Part shown: one piece after another, positions 17,356-26,407 of the stretch | How the letters are laid out: the number at the start of each line of letters is the position of its first letter | How positions within the stretch are numbered: the first letter of the stretch is position 1 | NCBI RefSeq assembly: GCF_024206475.1 | Contig: NZ_JAMBPR010000051.1 | Location: forward strand, 1-63,241 | Length of the DNA stretch: 63,241 nucleotides | Origin: Paraburkholderia sp. CNPSo 3274 | GTDB lineage: Bacteria > Pseudomonadota > Gammaproteobacteria > Burkholderiales > Burkholderiaceae | Direction of reading: 5' to 3' | Notes under the pieces: model-generated | What the model saw: only the letters and a program-made list of their open reading frames with translations | What the model was told of the DNA's origin: nothing | The model's database searches: none | Position numbers and translations under genes: made by a program

Positions 17356-17759
17356 GCTGTTCTCCGTGTTATCGACGATCTGCGCTGGACCGACGAAGCC
17401 AAATCAGGCGCGCGCGGGCGATCGGGTCGAATCAATCGCCAAACTGACTTTGGTGCTCGAGCAAATACTACTGTTTTTTGAGAGAACGCAGAATCGGGAT
17501 GGCCAAAAATCGCACGCAATGACGCGACTCGCGCTTGCAAAGCAATAGTGACTGGATTCGTTTCGAAATCCGAAATTAAAGTACGCTAATCGTTCGTTAA
17601 CGTTAAGTCGGATATGCGCAACGCTTGCGCATGGACAAAGGGAGAAAGCGGGAAGCGGAGGTCGCGGACGCACGAGACGTGCGTTGCGTGAACTGCGGAC
17701 GGGAGAACATCCAGGCGTGGCGCTACTGTCGCAGGGGCGGTTGCGCCACGCGTTGCGTA
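17356..17759. other. Regulatory region upstream of the RND operon
   Basis: No convincing gene is seen in these 404 bp, and no dedicated regulator gene adjoins the pump. A 10-bp palindrome TTAACGTTAA (17597-17606) in an AT-richer patch about 240 bp upstream of the adaptor start is a possible operator. The segment otherwise holds the presumed pump promoter. Confidence 0.4.
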
Positions 17760-18119
17760 TCAGGCGGCGCGATCGAGCCGGCGCACCGAGCCGAACTCCG
17801 CGCACGAGAGCGTGCGCATGAGCAGCGCCATCGCCTCGGCCACGCGGCGACGATCGAGTTCGACGTGCAGGCAGGCGAGATCGCTGCGGCGATCGATATC
17901 GATCGTATGCACGCCGAGCGCGCTGCCCACCAAACCATGCAGCGTGCAGCGTGCGAGTTGCGCTTCGCTCGTGGGCACGCGCACGACCAGTTGCACCGTT
18001 GTGCGATGGTTTGCCGGGTGAAGCGGTTTGCGCGAGTCGTGCAGAGAAAGAACAGGCCGCGGCGTGGCGGCGGAGCGGGAACCTCGGGAAATCGAACCCT
18101 GCGAGACGATAGAAGGCAT
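17760..18119 (-). CDS. Small hypothetical protein, possibly ACT-like
   Basis: A 119-residue protein from an ATG at 18119 (MPSIVSQGS); an in-frame GTG at 18215 is an alternative, and neither has a strong ribosome site. The C-terminal 75 residues have an alternating strand-helix pattern (TTVQLVVRVP, LHGLVGSALGVHTIDID, ACLHVELDRRRVAEAMALL) compatible with an ACT-like ferredoxin fold. It lies between the RND operon and the MHS transporter, both also on the minus strand. Function unknown. Confidence 0.5.
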   Translation of the reverse strand: MPSIVSQGSISRGSRSAATPRPVLSLHDSRKPLHPANHRTTVQLVVRVPTSEAQLARCTLHGLVGSALGVHTIDIDRRSDLACLHVELDRRRVAEAMALLMRTLSCAEFGSVRRLDRAA

Positions 18120-18255
18120 ACGTGTTGTGCGCACGCCGCCATTTGGGGCGCCGCGCTTGAGTTGAACACGAACCGATTCTAGGCAGCGCCGCGTAAACGT
18201 CTGGTAAATAAACACTGCACGGCCGCTAAAAGTGCGTAGCCGCCGAAGAGAAGCC

Positions 18256-19581
18256 TCAATCGAGCGGACGGCCCGCCGGCTCGCGAATGAGCGGCAGCGC
18301 GAGCAGCGAGACCGCCCCGCAGCCGATCAGATACCAGGCGGGCGCGAGCGGGTTGTCGAGCAGCTTGATGAGCCAGGTCGCGAAGAACTGCGCGAAACCG
18401 CCGAAGATCGACACGCCCACGCAATAGACCACGGACATGCCCGTCACGCGAATCGACTGAGGAAAGAGTTCGGGCAGCATCACGATGTTGGGGACCGCCG
18501 TGAACGCAACGATCGCGCCCAGCACGGCCACCACAGCGAGCACCGTCGCGACGGTCGGCATGGCGTGAATGAGCATGAACGCAGGATAGATCACAGCGAT
18601 CAGCATCACGCGCGAGACACCCATCACCCACTTGCGGCCCAGACGGTCGGAAAGCGAGCCTGCGAACGGCGAGCAGATTGCCGTGACGAGCGCCGCGACC
18701 AGCGCCGCACTCATGCCGACCGACATCGGCAGACCGAGAATCTTGATCGCGTAGGTCGACATGTAGAACAACACAATATAGTTCGCCGCCGTTCCGCCGA
18801 TCGTCGTGACGATGCCAGCCACGAGCGATGTGCGGTGGCGCCCGAAAATCTCGCGCAGCGGCCGCGCCATGTCGGCCACGGGTTCGGTGTCTTCTACGCC
18901 GACGGGGTGCGCGAGCGTTTCGTCGAGATGGCGGCGAATGTACACGCCGACCGGCACGACCAGCATGCCGATCACGAACGGCACGCGCCAGCCCCAGCTT
19001 TCGAGCGCGGCCTGCGAGAGCGTGGTGGAAAGCGCCACGCCGATGAGCGCGCCGCACACCGTGTTCAGGCCCTGGCTCACGAACTGCCAGCTGCCGTAAA
19101 AGCCGCGCGAACGGTCGTCGGCGTATTCGAGCAGGAGCGATGTCGAGGCGCCCACTTCGCCGCCCACCGCGAAGCCCTGCACGAGACGCGCGAGCAGGAT
19201 CAGCGCGGGCGCCGCGAGCCCGATCTGCGCATAGGTGGGCGCGAACGCGATGAGCGCCGAGCCGAGCGCCATGAGCCAGAGTGTGAGCGTCATGGCGGCC
19301 TTGCGGCCCACGCGGTCCGCATACGCACCGATCACGATGCCGCCGATCGGACGCACGACGAAACCGATGCCGAAGCTACCCACGGCGAGCATCAGCTGGT
19401 TCAGCGAGCCATGCACCGGAAAGTACAGCGAGCCGATGATCGAGGCAAAGAAGCTGTAGACCGTGAAGTCGAAGAACTCGAGCCCGTTGCCGAGCGTGAT
19501 CGCGAAGATGGCCTTCGCGCGCGAGCGGCGCGTGGATATCGGGGCCGCTGCGGCTTGTGCCTGAATCGTGCTGGCGGTCAT
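18256..19581 (-). CDS. MHS-family MFS transporter (metabolite:H+ symporter)
   Basis: A 441-residue inner-membrane permease with 12 predicted helices. Family features are GNGLEFFDFTVYSFFA near the N-terminus, RPIGGIVIGAYADRVGRK between helices 2 and 3, and LLARLVQGFAVGGEVGAS. The ATG at 19581 follows a GGAGAC site. The gene lies 59 bp downstream of the M20 amidohydrolase and is probably co-transcribed with it. The transporter likely imports the substrate that the amidohydrolase cleaves. Confidence 0.9.
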   Translation of the reverse strand: MTASTIQAQAAAAPISTRRSRAKAIFAITLGNGLEFFDFTVYSFFASIIGSLYFPVHGSLNQLMLAVGSFGIGFVVRPIGGIVIGAYADRVGRKAAMTLTLWLMALGSALIAFAPTYAQIGLAAPALILLARLVQGFAVGGEVGASTSLLLEYADDRSRGFYGSWQFVSQGLNTVCGALIGVALSTTLSQAALESWGWRVPFVIGMLVVPVGVYIRRHLDETLAHPVGVEDTEPVADMARPLREIFGRHRTSLVAGIVTTIGGTAANYIVLFYMSTYAIKILGLPMSVGMSAALVAALVTAICSPFAGSLSDRLGRKWVMGVSRVMLIAVIYPAFMLIHAMPTVATVLAVVAVLGAIVAFTAVPNIVMLPELFPQSIRVTGMSVVYCVGVSIFGGFAQFFATWLIKLLDNPLAPAWYLIGCGAVSLLALPLIREPAGRPLD

Positions 19582-19640
19582 CGGGGGTCTCCTCGTGTGT
19601 CTCGTGTGTCTCGTCTCGTGGGTGCCGCGCCTGGCCGGTG

Positions 19641-20816
19641 TCAGCTGCGCAGGAAGCGTTCGGCGAGTTGCACCCAGTATGCGGCGCCGGTGGCGAGGCA
19701 GTCGTCGTTGAAGTCGTAGCCGGGGTTGTGGACCATGCAGCCGCCTTCCCCGTCGCCGTTGCCAATGATGAGGTAGCTGCCCGCGCAGCGCTCGAGCAGG
19801 AACGAGAAGTCCTCGCTGCCGGTGAGCGGCGCCATGTCGTGAATCAGCCCTTCTTCGCCGAGCCAGTCGCGCGCCACGTCCTGCGCGAACTCGGTCATCG
19901 CCACGTCGTTCACGAGCACCGGGTAGCGGCGCTGGTAGTCGATGCGCGCCGTCGCGCCATACGCGCTTGCCTGCGCGTGCACGAGCGCCGTGATGCGCTC
20001 CTGCAGCAAGTCGCGCACTTCGGGGCGCAGCGCGCGCACCGAGAGGCGCATCTGCGCGGTTTGCGGAATCACGTTGGGCGCGTCGCCCGAATGGATCGCG
20101 CCCACGGTGACGATCGCCATGTCGAGCGGCGGCACGTTGCGCGACACGATGGTCTGCAGCGCGAGAACAACGTTGGCGCACACCACCACCGGGTCGATCG
20201 CCTTATGCGGCACCGCGCCATGACCGCCGCGCCCGTCGATGTCGATGATGACCGTATCCGACGAAGCCATGAACGGCCCCGCGCGAAAGCCGAGCTTGCC
20301 GGTCGCGAAACCGGGCATGTTGTGCATGGCGAACACGGCGTCGCAGGGAAAGCGCTCGAACAGGCCTTCGTCGAGCATGCGCTTCGCGCCGCCCAGGCCT
20401 TCTTCTGCGGGCTGGAAAATGAGGTGCAGCGTGCCGTTGAAATTACGCGACTGCGCGAGATGCCTGGCCGCCGCGAGCAGCATGGCCGTGTGGCCATCGT
20501 GGCCGCACGCGTGCATCTTGCCCGGAATACGGCTCGCGTAATCGAGGCCGGTGCTTTCGTGGATGGGGAGAGCGTCCATGTCGGCGCGCAGACCGAGGCG
20601 TTGCTTGCCATCGCCCACCTTGAGCGTGCCCACGACACCCGTGCCGCCTAGCCCGCGGTGCACCTCGTAGCCCCACTCGGTAAGGCGCTGCGCGACGAGG
20701 TCGCTCGTGACGAATTCTTCGAAGCCCAGTTCGGGATGCGCGTGGATCTCGTGGCGCAGTGCGATCATCTCTTCTTCGATCGCGGCGATTGCGGCCGGGA
20801 TAGCCATCGTGTTCAT
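19641..20816 (-). CDS. M20-family amidohydrolase (hippurate hydrolase/aminoacylase type)
   Basis: A 391-residue metallo-amidohydrolase of the M20D group. Metal-binding and catalytic elements include LRADMDALPI, KMHACGHDGHTAMLL, FQPAEEGLGG, the MHN motif and the late TGSEDFSFLL. Such enzymes release amino acids from N-acyl or N-aroyl conjugates in the cytosol. The ATG at 20816 (MNTMAIPAAI) has a GGAGAG site. It shares a strand with the MHS transporter and is divergent from a LysR gene, a standard regulator-substrate arrangement. The short intergenic stretch 19593-19620 has a GTGTCTC tandem repeat. Confidence 0.9.
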   Translation of the reverse strand: MNTMAIPAAIAAIEEEMIALRHEIHAHPELGFEEFVTSDLVAQRLTEWGYEVHRGLGGTGVVGTLKVGDGKQRLGLRADMDALPIHESTGLDYASRIPGKMHACGHDGHTAMLLAAARHLAQSRNFNGTLHLIFQPAEEGLGGAKRMLDEGLFERFPCDAVFAMHNMPGFATGKLGFRAGPFMASSDTVIIDIDGRGGHGAVPHKAIDPVVVCANVVLALQTIVSRNVPPLDMAIVTVGAIHSGDAPNVIPQTAQMRLSVRALRPEVRDLLQERITALVHAQASAYGATARIDYQRRYPVLVNDVAMTEFAQDVARDWLGEEGLIHDMAPLTGSEDFSFLLERCAGSYLIIGNGDGEGGCMVHNPGYDFNDDCLATGAAYWVQLAERFLRS

Positions 20817-20892
20817 ACGAATTCTCTCCAGAGGGGACGACGAATTCGCTTGAGAATAATGACGTCTGTTCGGCGCCGACAGCCCTAAAATA

Positions 20893-20906
20893 GTTGGCCC
20901 GCCAAC
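20893..20906. promoter_or_regulatory. Candidate LysR operator (GTTGGC-CC-GCCAAC)
   Basis: A perfect 6-bp-arm inverted repeat lies in the 117-bp region between the divergent M20 and LysR genes, 28 bp before the LysR ATG. Its position suits autoregulation plus control of the M20/MHS unit. Confidence 0.5.
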
Positions 20907-20933
20907 CAGAAGTGCGCACTCGGGTTATCCCTT

Positions 20934-21884
20934 ATGAAGTTCCACCAGTTCCGCGCGCTCGTCGCCATGGCCGATACCGGCAGCATCCGCGCGGCCGCGC
21001 GTGCGCTCGGCATCTCACCGGCAGCGGCAACGAAGGCGGTGCGCGAACTCGAAGCCGAGCAGCAAATCGCGCTCGTCACGCGCAACGCGAATGGCATCGC
21101 GTTCACGGAAGCGGGCCAGGCGCTGCTCGTTCATGCGCGGCTCGTCGTGCACCAGATGTCGCGCGCCCAGGACGAACTCGATGCGCGGCGCGGGCGCGGC
21201 GGCGGCAAGCTCGCGATCGGTGTGACGCCGTGGCTCGCCCTCTCCTTTCTGCCCGACGCCGTCACGCTGTTCCGCGAGCGCATGCCCGGCATGCAGCTGG
21301 AGTTTTACGAAGGCCTGCTCAATATCGTGATGCCGCGGCTGCGCGACGGCTCGCTCGACTTCTCGCTAGGGAAGCCCGGGCCCGCTTCGCTGCATGCGGA
21401 ATTCACGCAGACGCCGATCTTCGCCACGGAGTCGGCCGTGGTGGTGCGCAAGGACCATCCGCTCTCGCATGCGCAGTCGCTGAAAGAACTTCAGGATTGC
21501 GAATGGCTGCTCAACTGGGACCCGGCGAGCAAGGAGATGATCGCCGACGACGTCTTCCTGCGTCACGGCCTGCCGATGCCGAAAAACGTGCACCTCGCGC
21601 ACTCGTTCGTGGTGGCGATGGGGCTCATCATGAACACGGATATGGTGAGCATCTTCCCGTGGCCGCTGGTGGAAACGCGCTTTGCGCGCGACAATTTGCG
21701 GGCGCTCGCGCTTCAGGAGGAAGTGGATCGCACGGTGGTGAGCGTGGTTGCCCGGCGCGGTGTGCCGCTTTCCGCTGCGGCCGAATGCTTTCTGGAATGC
21801 CTCAAGGAGGCGATTCATGCCGGTGAGGCTTCTGCTAACCCTGAGCGCAGGCGGCTTTATCACTCGCTTGAGTTGCTGATTTGA
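20934..21884 (+). CDS. LysR-family transcriptional regulator
   Basis: A 316-residue LysR-type regulator. The N-terminal winged helix-turn-helix (MKFHQFRALVAMADTGSIRA, ALGISPAAATKAVRELE) spans about residues 1-60. A substrate-binding domain runs from about residue 90 (GKLAIGVTPWLALSFLPD). It is divergent from the M20 amidohydrolase/MHS transporter unit, which it probably controls, with the acylated substrate or its product as inducer (inference). Confidence 0.92.
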   Translation: MKFHQFRALVAMADTGSIRAAARALGISPAAATKAVRELEAEQQIALVTRNANGIAFTEAGQALLVHARLVVHQMSRAQDELDARRGRGGGKLAIGVTPWLALSFLPDAVTLFRERMPGMQLEFYEGLLNIVMPRLRDGSLDFSLGKPGPASLHAEFTQTPIFATESAVVVRKDHPLSHAQSLKELQDCEWLLNWDPASKEMIADDVFLRHGLPMPKNVHLAHSFVVAMGLIMNTDMVSIFPWPLVETRFARDNLRALALQEEVDRTVVSVVARRGVPLSAAAECFLECLKEAIHAGEASANPERRRLYHSLELLI

Positions 21885-21940
21885 TTGGCTGCTTTTCTAT
21901 CGTGTTTCTGGCTGATTTGGCCTTTTCTTGTGTTCGCGGT

Positions 21941-22130
21941 GGTATGCAGGCGTTGCCCCTGTGCGGGGCGGCACCTCCTTTCTTTGCCGCGGCAAAGAAA
22001 GGAGGCAAAGAAAGCCGCTCACACCGCCAATGCCTGTCCCCTTGCACCACTCGCCGTCATGGGTAGTGGCTCCGGAGCGTCTGTCACCTCGCACCTTCGA
22101 AGTTGGTGACAAGGCGCTCATTCATCCCGC
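21941..22130 (+). repeat. Intergenic repeat element, left copy
   Basis: Read on the plus strand from GGTATGCAGGCGTTGCCCCT to about 22130. It matches, in inverted orientation, the segment 22255-22440. Shared blocks include GCGGGGCGGCACCT, AAAGAAAGCCGCTCA, GTGGCTCCGGAGCGTCTGTC and GACAAGGCGCTCAT. From general familiarity, related elements recur in Paraburkholderia intergenic regions. No coding potential is evident. The region 21885-22490 contains nothing else. Confidence 0.8.
21974..22005. repeat. 32-bp perfect palindrome inside the left repeat copy
   Basis: The segment is a perfect inverted repeat centred on CCGCGG at 21987-21992, with arms beginning CCTCCTTTCTTTG and ending GGAGG. The right copy has an imperfect version (22375-22405). 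It would form a strong stem in RNA or a cruciform in DNA. Confidence 0.85.
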
Positions 22131-22254
22131 TGCTCGCTGCGCGCGCTGCGGTCAGGTCTGCAAGGGAAACCGGGGGGCGGTGTCAGCCTTAGCGAGAATG
22201 CACGCACACCAACGGTTTTGGCTATGCCCTTCGGCGCGCGGAGCGCCGCCGGAA

Positions 22255-22440
22255 GTATGAGCGCCTTGTCACTCCGGTTGTGGGCAAGTGGTGACAGACG
22301 CTCCGGAGCCACTGGCATAGACGGCCAGAGGTGAACTGTGGCTGGCGCTAGCGGTTTGAGCGGCTTTCTTTTGCCTACTTTTCTTTGCCGCTGCAAAGAA
22401 AACTAGGTGCCGCCCCGCACAGGGGCAACGCCTGCATATC
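22255..22440 (-). repeat. Intergenic repeat element, right copy (inverted)
   Basis: Reverse complement of the left copy with scattered differences, ending at the equivalent of GATATGCAGGCGTTGCCCC. It sits 50 bp from the end of the BamA-like gene. The two copies flank a 124-bp unrelated centre (22131-22254). Confidence 0.8.
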
Positions 22441-22490
22441 GACGCGAAAACAAGTAAAGGCCAAAGCCACAAAAGAACCGCAAAAAAAGC

Positions 22491-24806
22491 TCAAAACGAA
22501 GTCCCAATCTGAAACTGGAACTTCTGATACTGATCACCCGCGTGCTTGACGATCGGGAAGCCCAGATCAAGCTTGAGCGGCCCGATCGGCGAGATCCATT
22601 CGAGGCCCGCGCCATAGCTGTAACGCAAGCCATTCGCCCCAGTGCTGCTGCCTTCCGTGCCCCACACATTACCGCCATCCACAAACGTGAAAACGCGCAG
22701 CGTGCGGTCATAACCCGTGCCGGGCAGCGGGAACGTCAACTCGATATTGCCGACCACCATCTTCGAGCCGCCGATCGGGTCGTTCGTCGTGGTGTCGCGC
22801 GGCCCGAGCGAGCCCGACTCATAGCCCCGCACCGACCCAATACCGCCCGCATAGTAGTTCTTGAAGATCGGATACGGCTTGCCGCCCAGACCGTTGCCGT
22901 AGCCGCCCTGGAAGTTCAGCCCAAGCACGAAGCCGCGCGCGAATGAGTAGTAATACTGCATTTGCGCATCGCCCTTGTAGTACTGCGTGCCAGCCGGCGT
23001 GCCGTATTCGGCGTTGGCCTGCGCATAGTAGCCGCGGCTCGGCACCAGCGCGCTGTCGCGGTTGTCGCGCGACCAGCCCACGGTGAGCGGCACCGTGTTC
23101 GAGACGCGCCCGAACTCGTTCACATAGTCGATATACGTCTGCGGTGTGCTGGAGTCGACGTCGAGGCGGTCCTGCTCGATACCGAGGCCGAAATACACCA
23201 TGTCGGTCTCGGAGAACGGAATGCCGAACTTCATGTCCGCGCCATACGAAATGATGCGAAAGCTCGTATCGTTCGTGCTCGAGTAGTAAAGCGGCTCCGT
23301 CGTGCGGTAGTAGACGTCGGTAATGCGCTTGATGCCGTCCACCGTGAAATACGGATCTACCTGCGTGACCGAGAGCGTGCGGTACGTCGTGGCCGTGTTC
23401 ACGTTCAGCGAGAGGCTGTTGCCGGAGCCGAACACGTTGTCCTGCGAAATGCCCGCCGAGATGATCGGCCCTTCGCCCGAACCATAGCCCAGGCCCAGCG
23501 AAAGCGTGCCGGTGGGCTTCTCGGTCACTTTCACGTTCACGTCCACCTCGTCCGGCGTGCCTTCCACCGGCACCGTGGTCACGTCCACGTCGGTGAAGTA
23601 GCCAAGGCGGTTGATGCGGTCCTTCGAAAGCGCGAGACGGTTCGAATCGAACCACGAGCTTTCGAGCTGGCGCATTTCGCGGCGCACGACTTCGTCGCGT
23701 GTGCGTATATTGCCGGTGACGTTCACGCGGCGCACGTACACGCGGCGGCTCGGGTCGACCTGCAGCGTGAGCGCAACCGTGTGGTTCTTCTGGTCGATTT
23801 CCGGCAGCGCGTTCACGGTCGCGAATGCGTAACCGTATTCGCCGAGCTTGTCGACGATCGCCTTGGTCGTGTCCTTGAGCTTTTGCGCCGAAAAGCGCTG
23901 CCCCGGCTTGATGCCCACGAGCTTCCTCAACTCCGCCTCGCGGTCGAGCAGATTGCCGGCCATCTTGACGCTCGAGATCGTATAAGGCTCGCCCTCGTGA
24001 ATCCCGATCGTCAGATACATGTCCTTCTTGTCGGGCGACAGCGAAACCTGCGTCGAATCGATATTGAACTCCAGATAGCCGCGATCGAGATAGTACGAGC
24101 GCACGTTGTCGAGGTCACCCGTGAGCTTTTCCTTCGAGTACAGGTCGTTCTTCGTGTACCACGAGAACCAGTTCGGCGTGGAGAGCTGCATTTCATCGAG
24201 CAGCGTGCCGCCGCTGAACGTGTTGTTGCCGATGAAATTGATCTGGCGGATCTTTGCGCTCGGCCCTTCGACCACGGAGAACAGCAGCCCGACGCGATTG
24301 CGGTCGATCGGCGTGACCGTGGTCGTGACTTCGGCCGCGTAGTAGCCGCGCGTGAGGTACTGACGCTTGAGTTCCTGCTCCGCCTTGTCGACGAGCGCCT
24401 TGTCGTAGCTCTGGCCCGGCGAGAGCCCGACCGACTTGAGCGCCTTCGTCAAGTTATCCTTATCGAATTCCTTGATGCCCGCGAAATCGATCGTGCCGAT
24501 GGCGGGCGGTTCCTGCACCTGCACGACCACCGTGCGGCCTTGCGTGGAAATGCGCACGTCGCTGAAGAGGCTCGTCGCATAGAGCGCGCGAATGGCGTCG
24601 GAGGCCTTGTCGTCGGTGAAGGTCTCGCCCTGCTTGATCGGCAGATAGGCGAACACGGTGCCCGGCTCGATGCGCGTCAGCCCGTCGATGCGGATGTCCT
24701 GGACCACGAAGGGCTCGGTGGCGTGCGCCGCAGCAGTCACGCCGATGCCGAAGCCGGCGAGAGTCAGTGCGCGTGCATAGCGCGCCGTGGTAGTTGATGC
24801 CGTCAT
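22491..24806 (-). CDS. BamA-family outer-membrane assembly factor, outside the usual context
   Basis: A 771-residue protein with the full BamA plan. A signal peptide ends near AHATEPF, then come five POTRA repeats (about 25-425; first VVQDIRIDGLTRIEPGTVFA) and a 16-strand barrel. The VRGYE loop-6 motif lies in IGSVRGYESG, and the C-terminal strand ends FQFQIGTSF with a terminal Phe. Standard bamA sits with rseP, skp, lpxD and fabZ; none is here, so this may be a paralogue. The ATG at 24806 was chosen over an in-frame TTG at 24830. It could also be the sole bamA moved elsewhere; a genome check decides. Confidence 0.87.
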   Translation of the reverse strand: MTASTTTARYARALTLAGFGIGVTAAAHATEPFVVQDIRIDGLTRIEPGTVFAYLPIKQGETFTDDKASDAIRALYATSLFSDVRISTQGRTVVVQVQEPPAIGTIDFAGIKEFDKDNLTKALKSVGLSPGQSYDKALVDKAEQELKRQYLTRGYYAAEVTTTVTPIDRNRVGLLFSVVEGPSAKIRQINFIGNNTFSGGTLLDEMQLSTPNWFSWYTKNDLYSKEKLTGDLDNVRSYYLDRGYLEFNIDSTQVSLSPDKKDMYLTIGIHEGEPYTISSVKMAGNLLDREAELRKLVGIKPGQRFSAQKLKDTTKAIVDKLGEYGYAFATVNALPEIDQKNHTVALTLQVDPSRRVYVRRVNVTGNIRTRDEVVRREMRQLESSWFDSNRLALSKDRINRLGYFTDVDVTTVPVEGTPDEVDVNVKVTEKPTGTLSLGLGYGSGEGPIISAGISQDNVFGSGNSLSLNVNTATTYRTLSVTQVDPYFTVDGIKRITDVYYRTTEPLYYSSTNDTSFRIISYGADMKFGIPFSETDMVYFGLGIEQDRLDVDSSTPQTYIDYVNEFGRVSNTVPLTVGWSRDNRDSALVPSRGYYAQANAEYGTPAGTQYYKGDAQMQYYYSFARGFVLGLNFQGGYGNGLGGKPYPIFKNYYAGGIGSVRGYESGSLGPRDTTTNDPIGGSKMVVGNIELTFPLPGTGYDRTLRVFTFVDGGNVWGTEGSSTGANGLRYSYGAGLEWISPIGPLKLDLGFPIVKHAGDQYQKFQFQIGTSF

Positions 24807-24955
24807 GCGGGAGGTCGAATGTGAAGCCAACGAAAGAGCCGTGAAAGTGCCGTGAAAGTGCCGAATGCTCCATTACCGGCGCGAGACGCGCGCGGCCGGC
24901 ATCCACGGATGCGGGGTGTACAGCGGGTGCGGCAAGCGAGGCCGGCGCGCCACGC

Positions 24956-25354
24956 CTATTGCATGCTTGCGCGGCCAGGCAGGCGCATCTTCGCGAGCCC
25001 CGTTGCGAGCGAGAGCACCTCGGTCATGTGCACGGCTTGCGCAGGCTGCAGACGGAACGACAATTCGGCGCCGCCAGGCAGACGAAAACTCACCACGAGA
25101 TGCTGCACGTCGCCCGACTCGCGGCCGATCTCCCAGGCCTCGCAAGGCATGGTGAATTTCACGCTCGTGGTCTTGTGGCGGATGCGCTCGGAGCGGCCAA
25201 TCGCATTGGAAAGCGCGGCGAGCAGTTCATGCATCACCGAGCAATGCAGCGCGACGCTGTCCGGCTGATTGCCGTTCACCATCAGGTACTGGCCGTCCGC
25301 AGTCAGCTCGATATCGCGCAGGGAATGAATGGCGAGAGCCGGGGACGAGGGCAT
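24956..25354 (-). CDS. Conserved hypothetical protein, 132 aa
   Basis: A 132-residue soluble protein starting MPSSPALAIH at an ATG. It has strand-rich segments (DIELTADGQYLMVNG, TSVKFTMPCEAWEIG, HLVVSFRLPGGAELSFRL) and a conserved-looking His/Cys pair (ALHCSVMHELLAAL). I do not recognise the family. Codon use is like the neighbours, and it occupies its own strand with 150 bp to the BamA-like gene. No signal peptide is evident. Confidence 0.65.
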   Translation of the reverse strand: MPSSPALAIHSLRDIELTADGQYLMVNGNQPDSVALHCSVMHELLAALSNAIGRSERIRHKTTSVKFTMPCEAWEIGRESGDVQHLVVSFRLPGGAELSFRLQPAQAVHMTEVLSLATGLAKMRLPGRASMQ

Positions 25355-25592
25355 GAGCGGCGCTCCGTTACGAAAGCATCGGCGGAGTCTAGTGCGCTGG
25401 GCGTGGTATGCGCGTTACCCCTGCATTACAGGGATTACTTTCATCAATATTGCGCGGGGGCTGGGCTCGGTCGTTTCGCACGCACCCATTTCCGCGCCGG
25501 GCCAATACCCTGCGTGCATCCAGTGGCTTTCAATCTCCTCTCGCCTGCACGCTGTCACGGCTACTTTGAAAAATCTTTGGTAACCGTATCGG

Positions 25593-26336
25593 TTACGTTC
25601 GCTTTCTATGGGCAAACACCTTGACGCTCGCATGTACCGCGAGCGCTTGTAAGGGAAAGCAAGACAAAAGATTGGCAAAGGCACTTGCGCGGTCGATGCG
25701 CGCGAGCAGCATCGCGGCTGCGTCGTTGCGCACGCAGCCGTTACGGTCGAGAAATTGGCCCCAAAGCGAAAGCGCACGCAGGCGGCCGACGGGCTGGGCG
25801 CTCGCAATGTAGGCCGTGGGAAAGAGCCGCCGGTAGGCGGGCACGTTGTAGAGCCAGGAAGTGCCGTGCACGAGCACGTCGCTCGACGCACGACCGCTTT
25901 CGCGCAGCTGCGCACGCAGGTGGTCGACTAACATCCGCAACTCGCCTTGCCGCGCGGCGAGTTGCCGGGGATCGAGCGGCGACATGCCGTTGTCGGTCTG
26001 GGCATTGAAATGCAGACGCACCCCGCCGTGCGGTTCCTGCGCGTAAGAGAAGCAGCCAACCGTCAGGGCGACCGCAGGCGCCCCCTGATGCGTTGGGCAG
26101 CGCTGCAAGTACCGCCACGTCCACTCGCACTGCTCCGCAACGCTTGCGTGCTCATCGAGACCCTCTACATAGGCTGCCCAGAGCGGATGCGAGCGATCGA
26201 AGGTCCGCCCCGCGCCGAAGCGCACATAAAGATTCGTGCAGTCGAGCAACGCCGCCGCGAGCGGTATGTCCGCCAGACGCGCCGCCCTGCGCGCGAAGCG
26301 CACCTGGAGGTCGTAAAACGCGCGTTCGGGTCTCAA
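25593..26336 (-). CDS. Conserved hypothetical protein, about 247 aa
   Basis: An uncharacterised soluble protein. The likely start is a TTG at 26336 preceded by AAGGAG; a TTG at 26366 is an alternative. Clear sequence blocks include GEPH-like HGGVRLHFNAQTDNGMSPL, VHGTSWLYNVPAYRRLFP and LSLWGQFLDRNGCVR. The HGTSWLYN/FP pattern and conserved Arg/Asp/His residues suggest an enzyme, but I cannot name a family. It is divergent from the squalene/phytoene synthase gene, with about 70 bp between starts, so shared regulation is plausible. A hairpin (GTAACCG/CGGTTAC, 25580-25596) followed by a T-rich stretch overlaps its end and may be its terminator. Confidence 0.7.
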   Translation of the reverse strand: MRPERAFYDLQVRFARRAARLADIPLAAALLDCTNLYVRFGAGRTFDRSHPLWAAYVEGLDEHASVAEQCEWTWRYLQRCPTHQGAPAVALTVGCFSYAQEPHGGVRLHFNAQTDNGMSPLDPRQLAARQGELRMLVDHLRAQLRESGRASSDVLVHGTSWLYNVPAYRRLFPTAYIASAQPVGRLRALSLWGQFLDRNGCVRNDAAAMLLARIDRASAFANLLSCFPLQALAVHASVKVFAHRKRT

Positions 26337-26407
26337 CGGGCCTCGTCTCCTTCGTCCACGATACAATGCGGCTGCGTCCGATCCGTCCCCCGCTGCCCTT
26401 ATCCGAC

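Noticed and set aside
19593..19620. Short GTGTCTC tandem repeat between M20 and MHS genes
   Set aside because: Only two to three short units in a 59-bp gap; more likely simple-sequence drift than a CRISPR or functional repeat.
22962..24797. A 611-codon open frame on the plus strand
   Set aside because: It is the antisense shadow of the BamA-like gene, with Arg/His/Val-rich composition and no domain.
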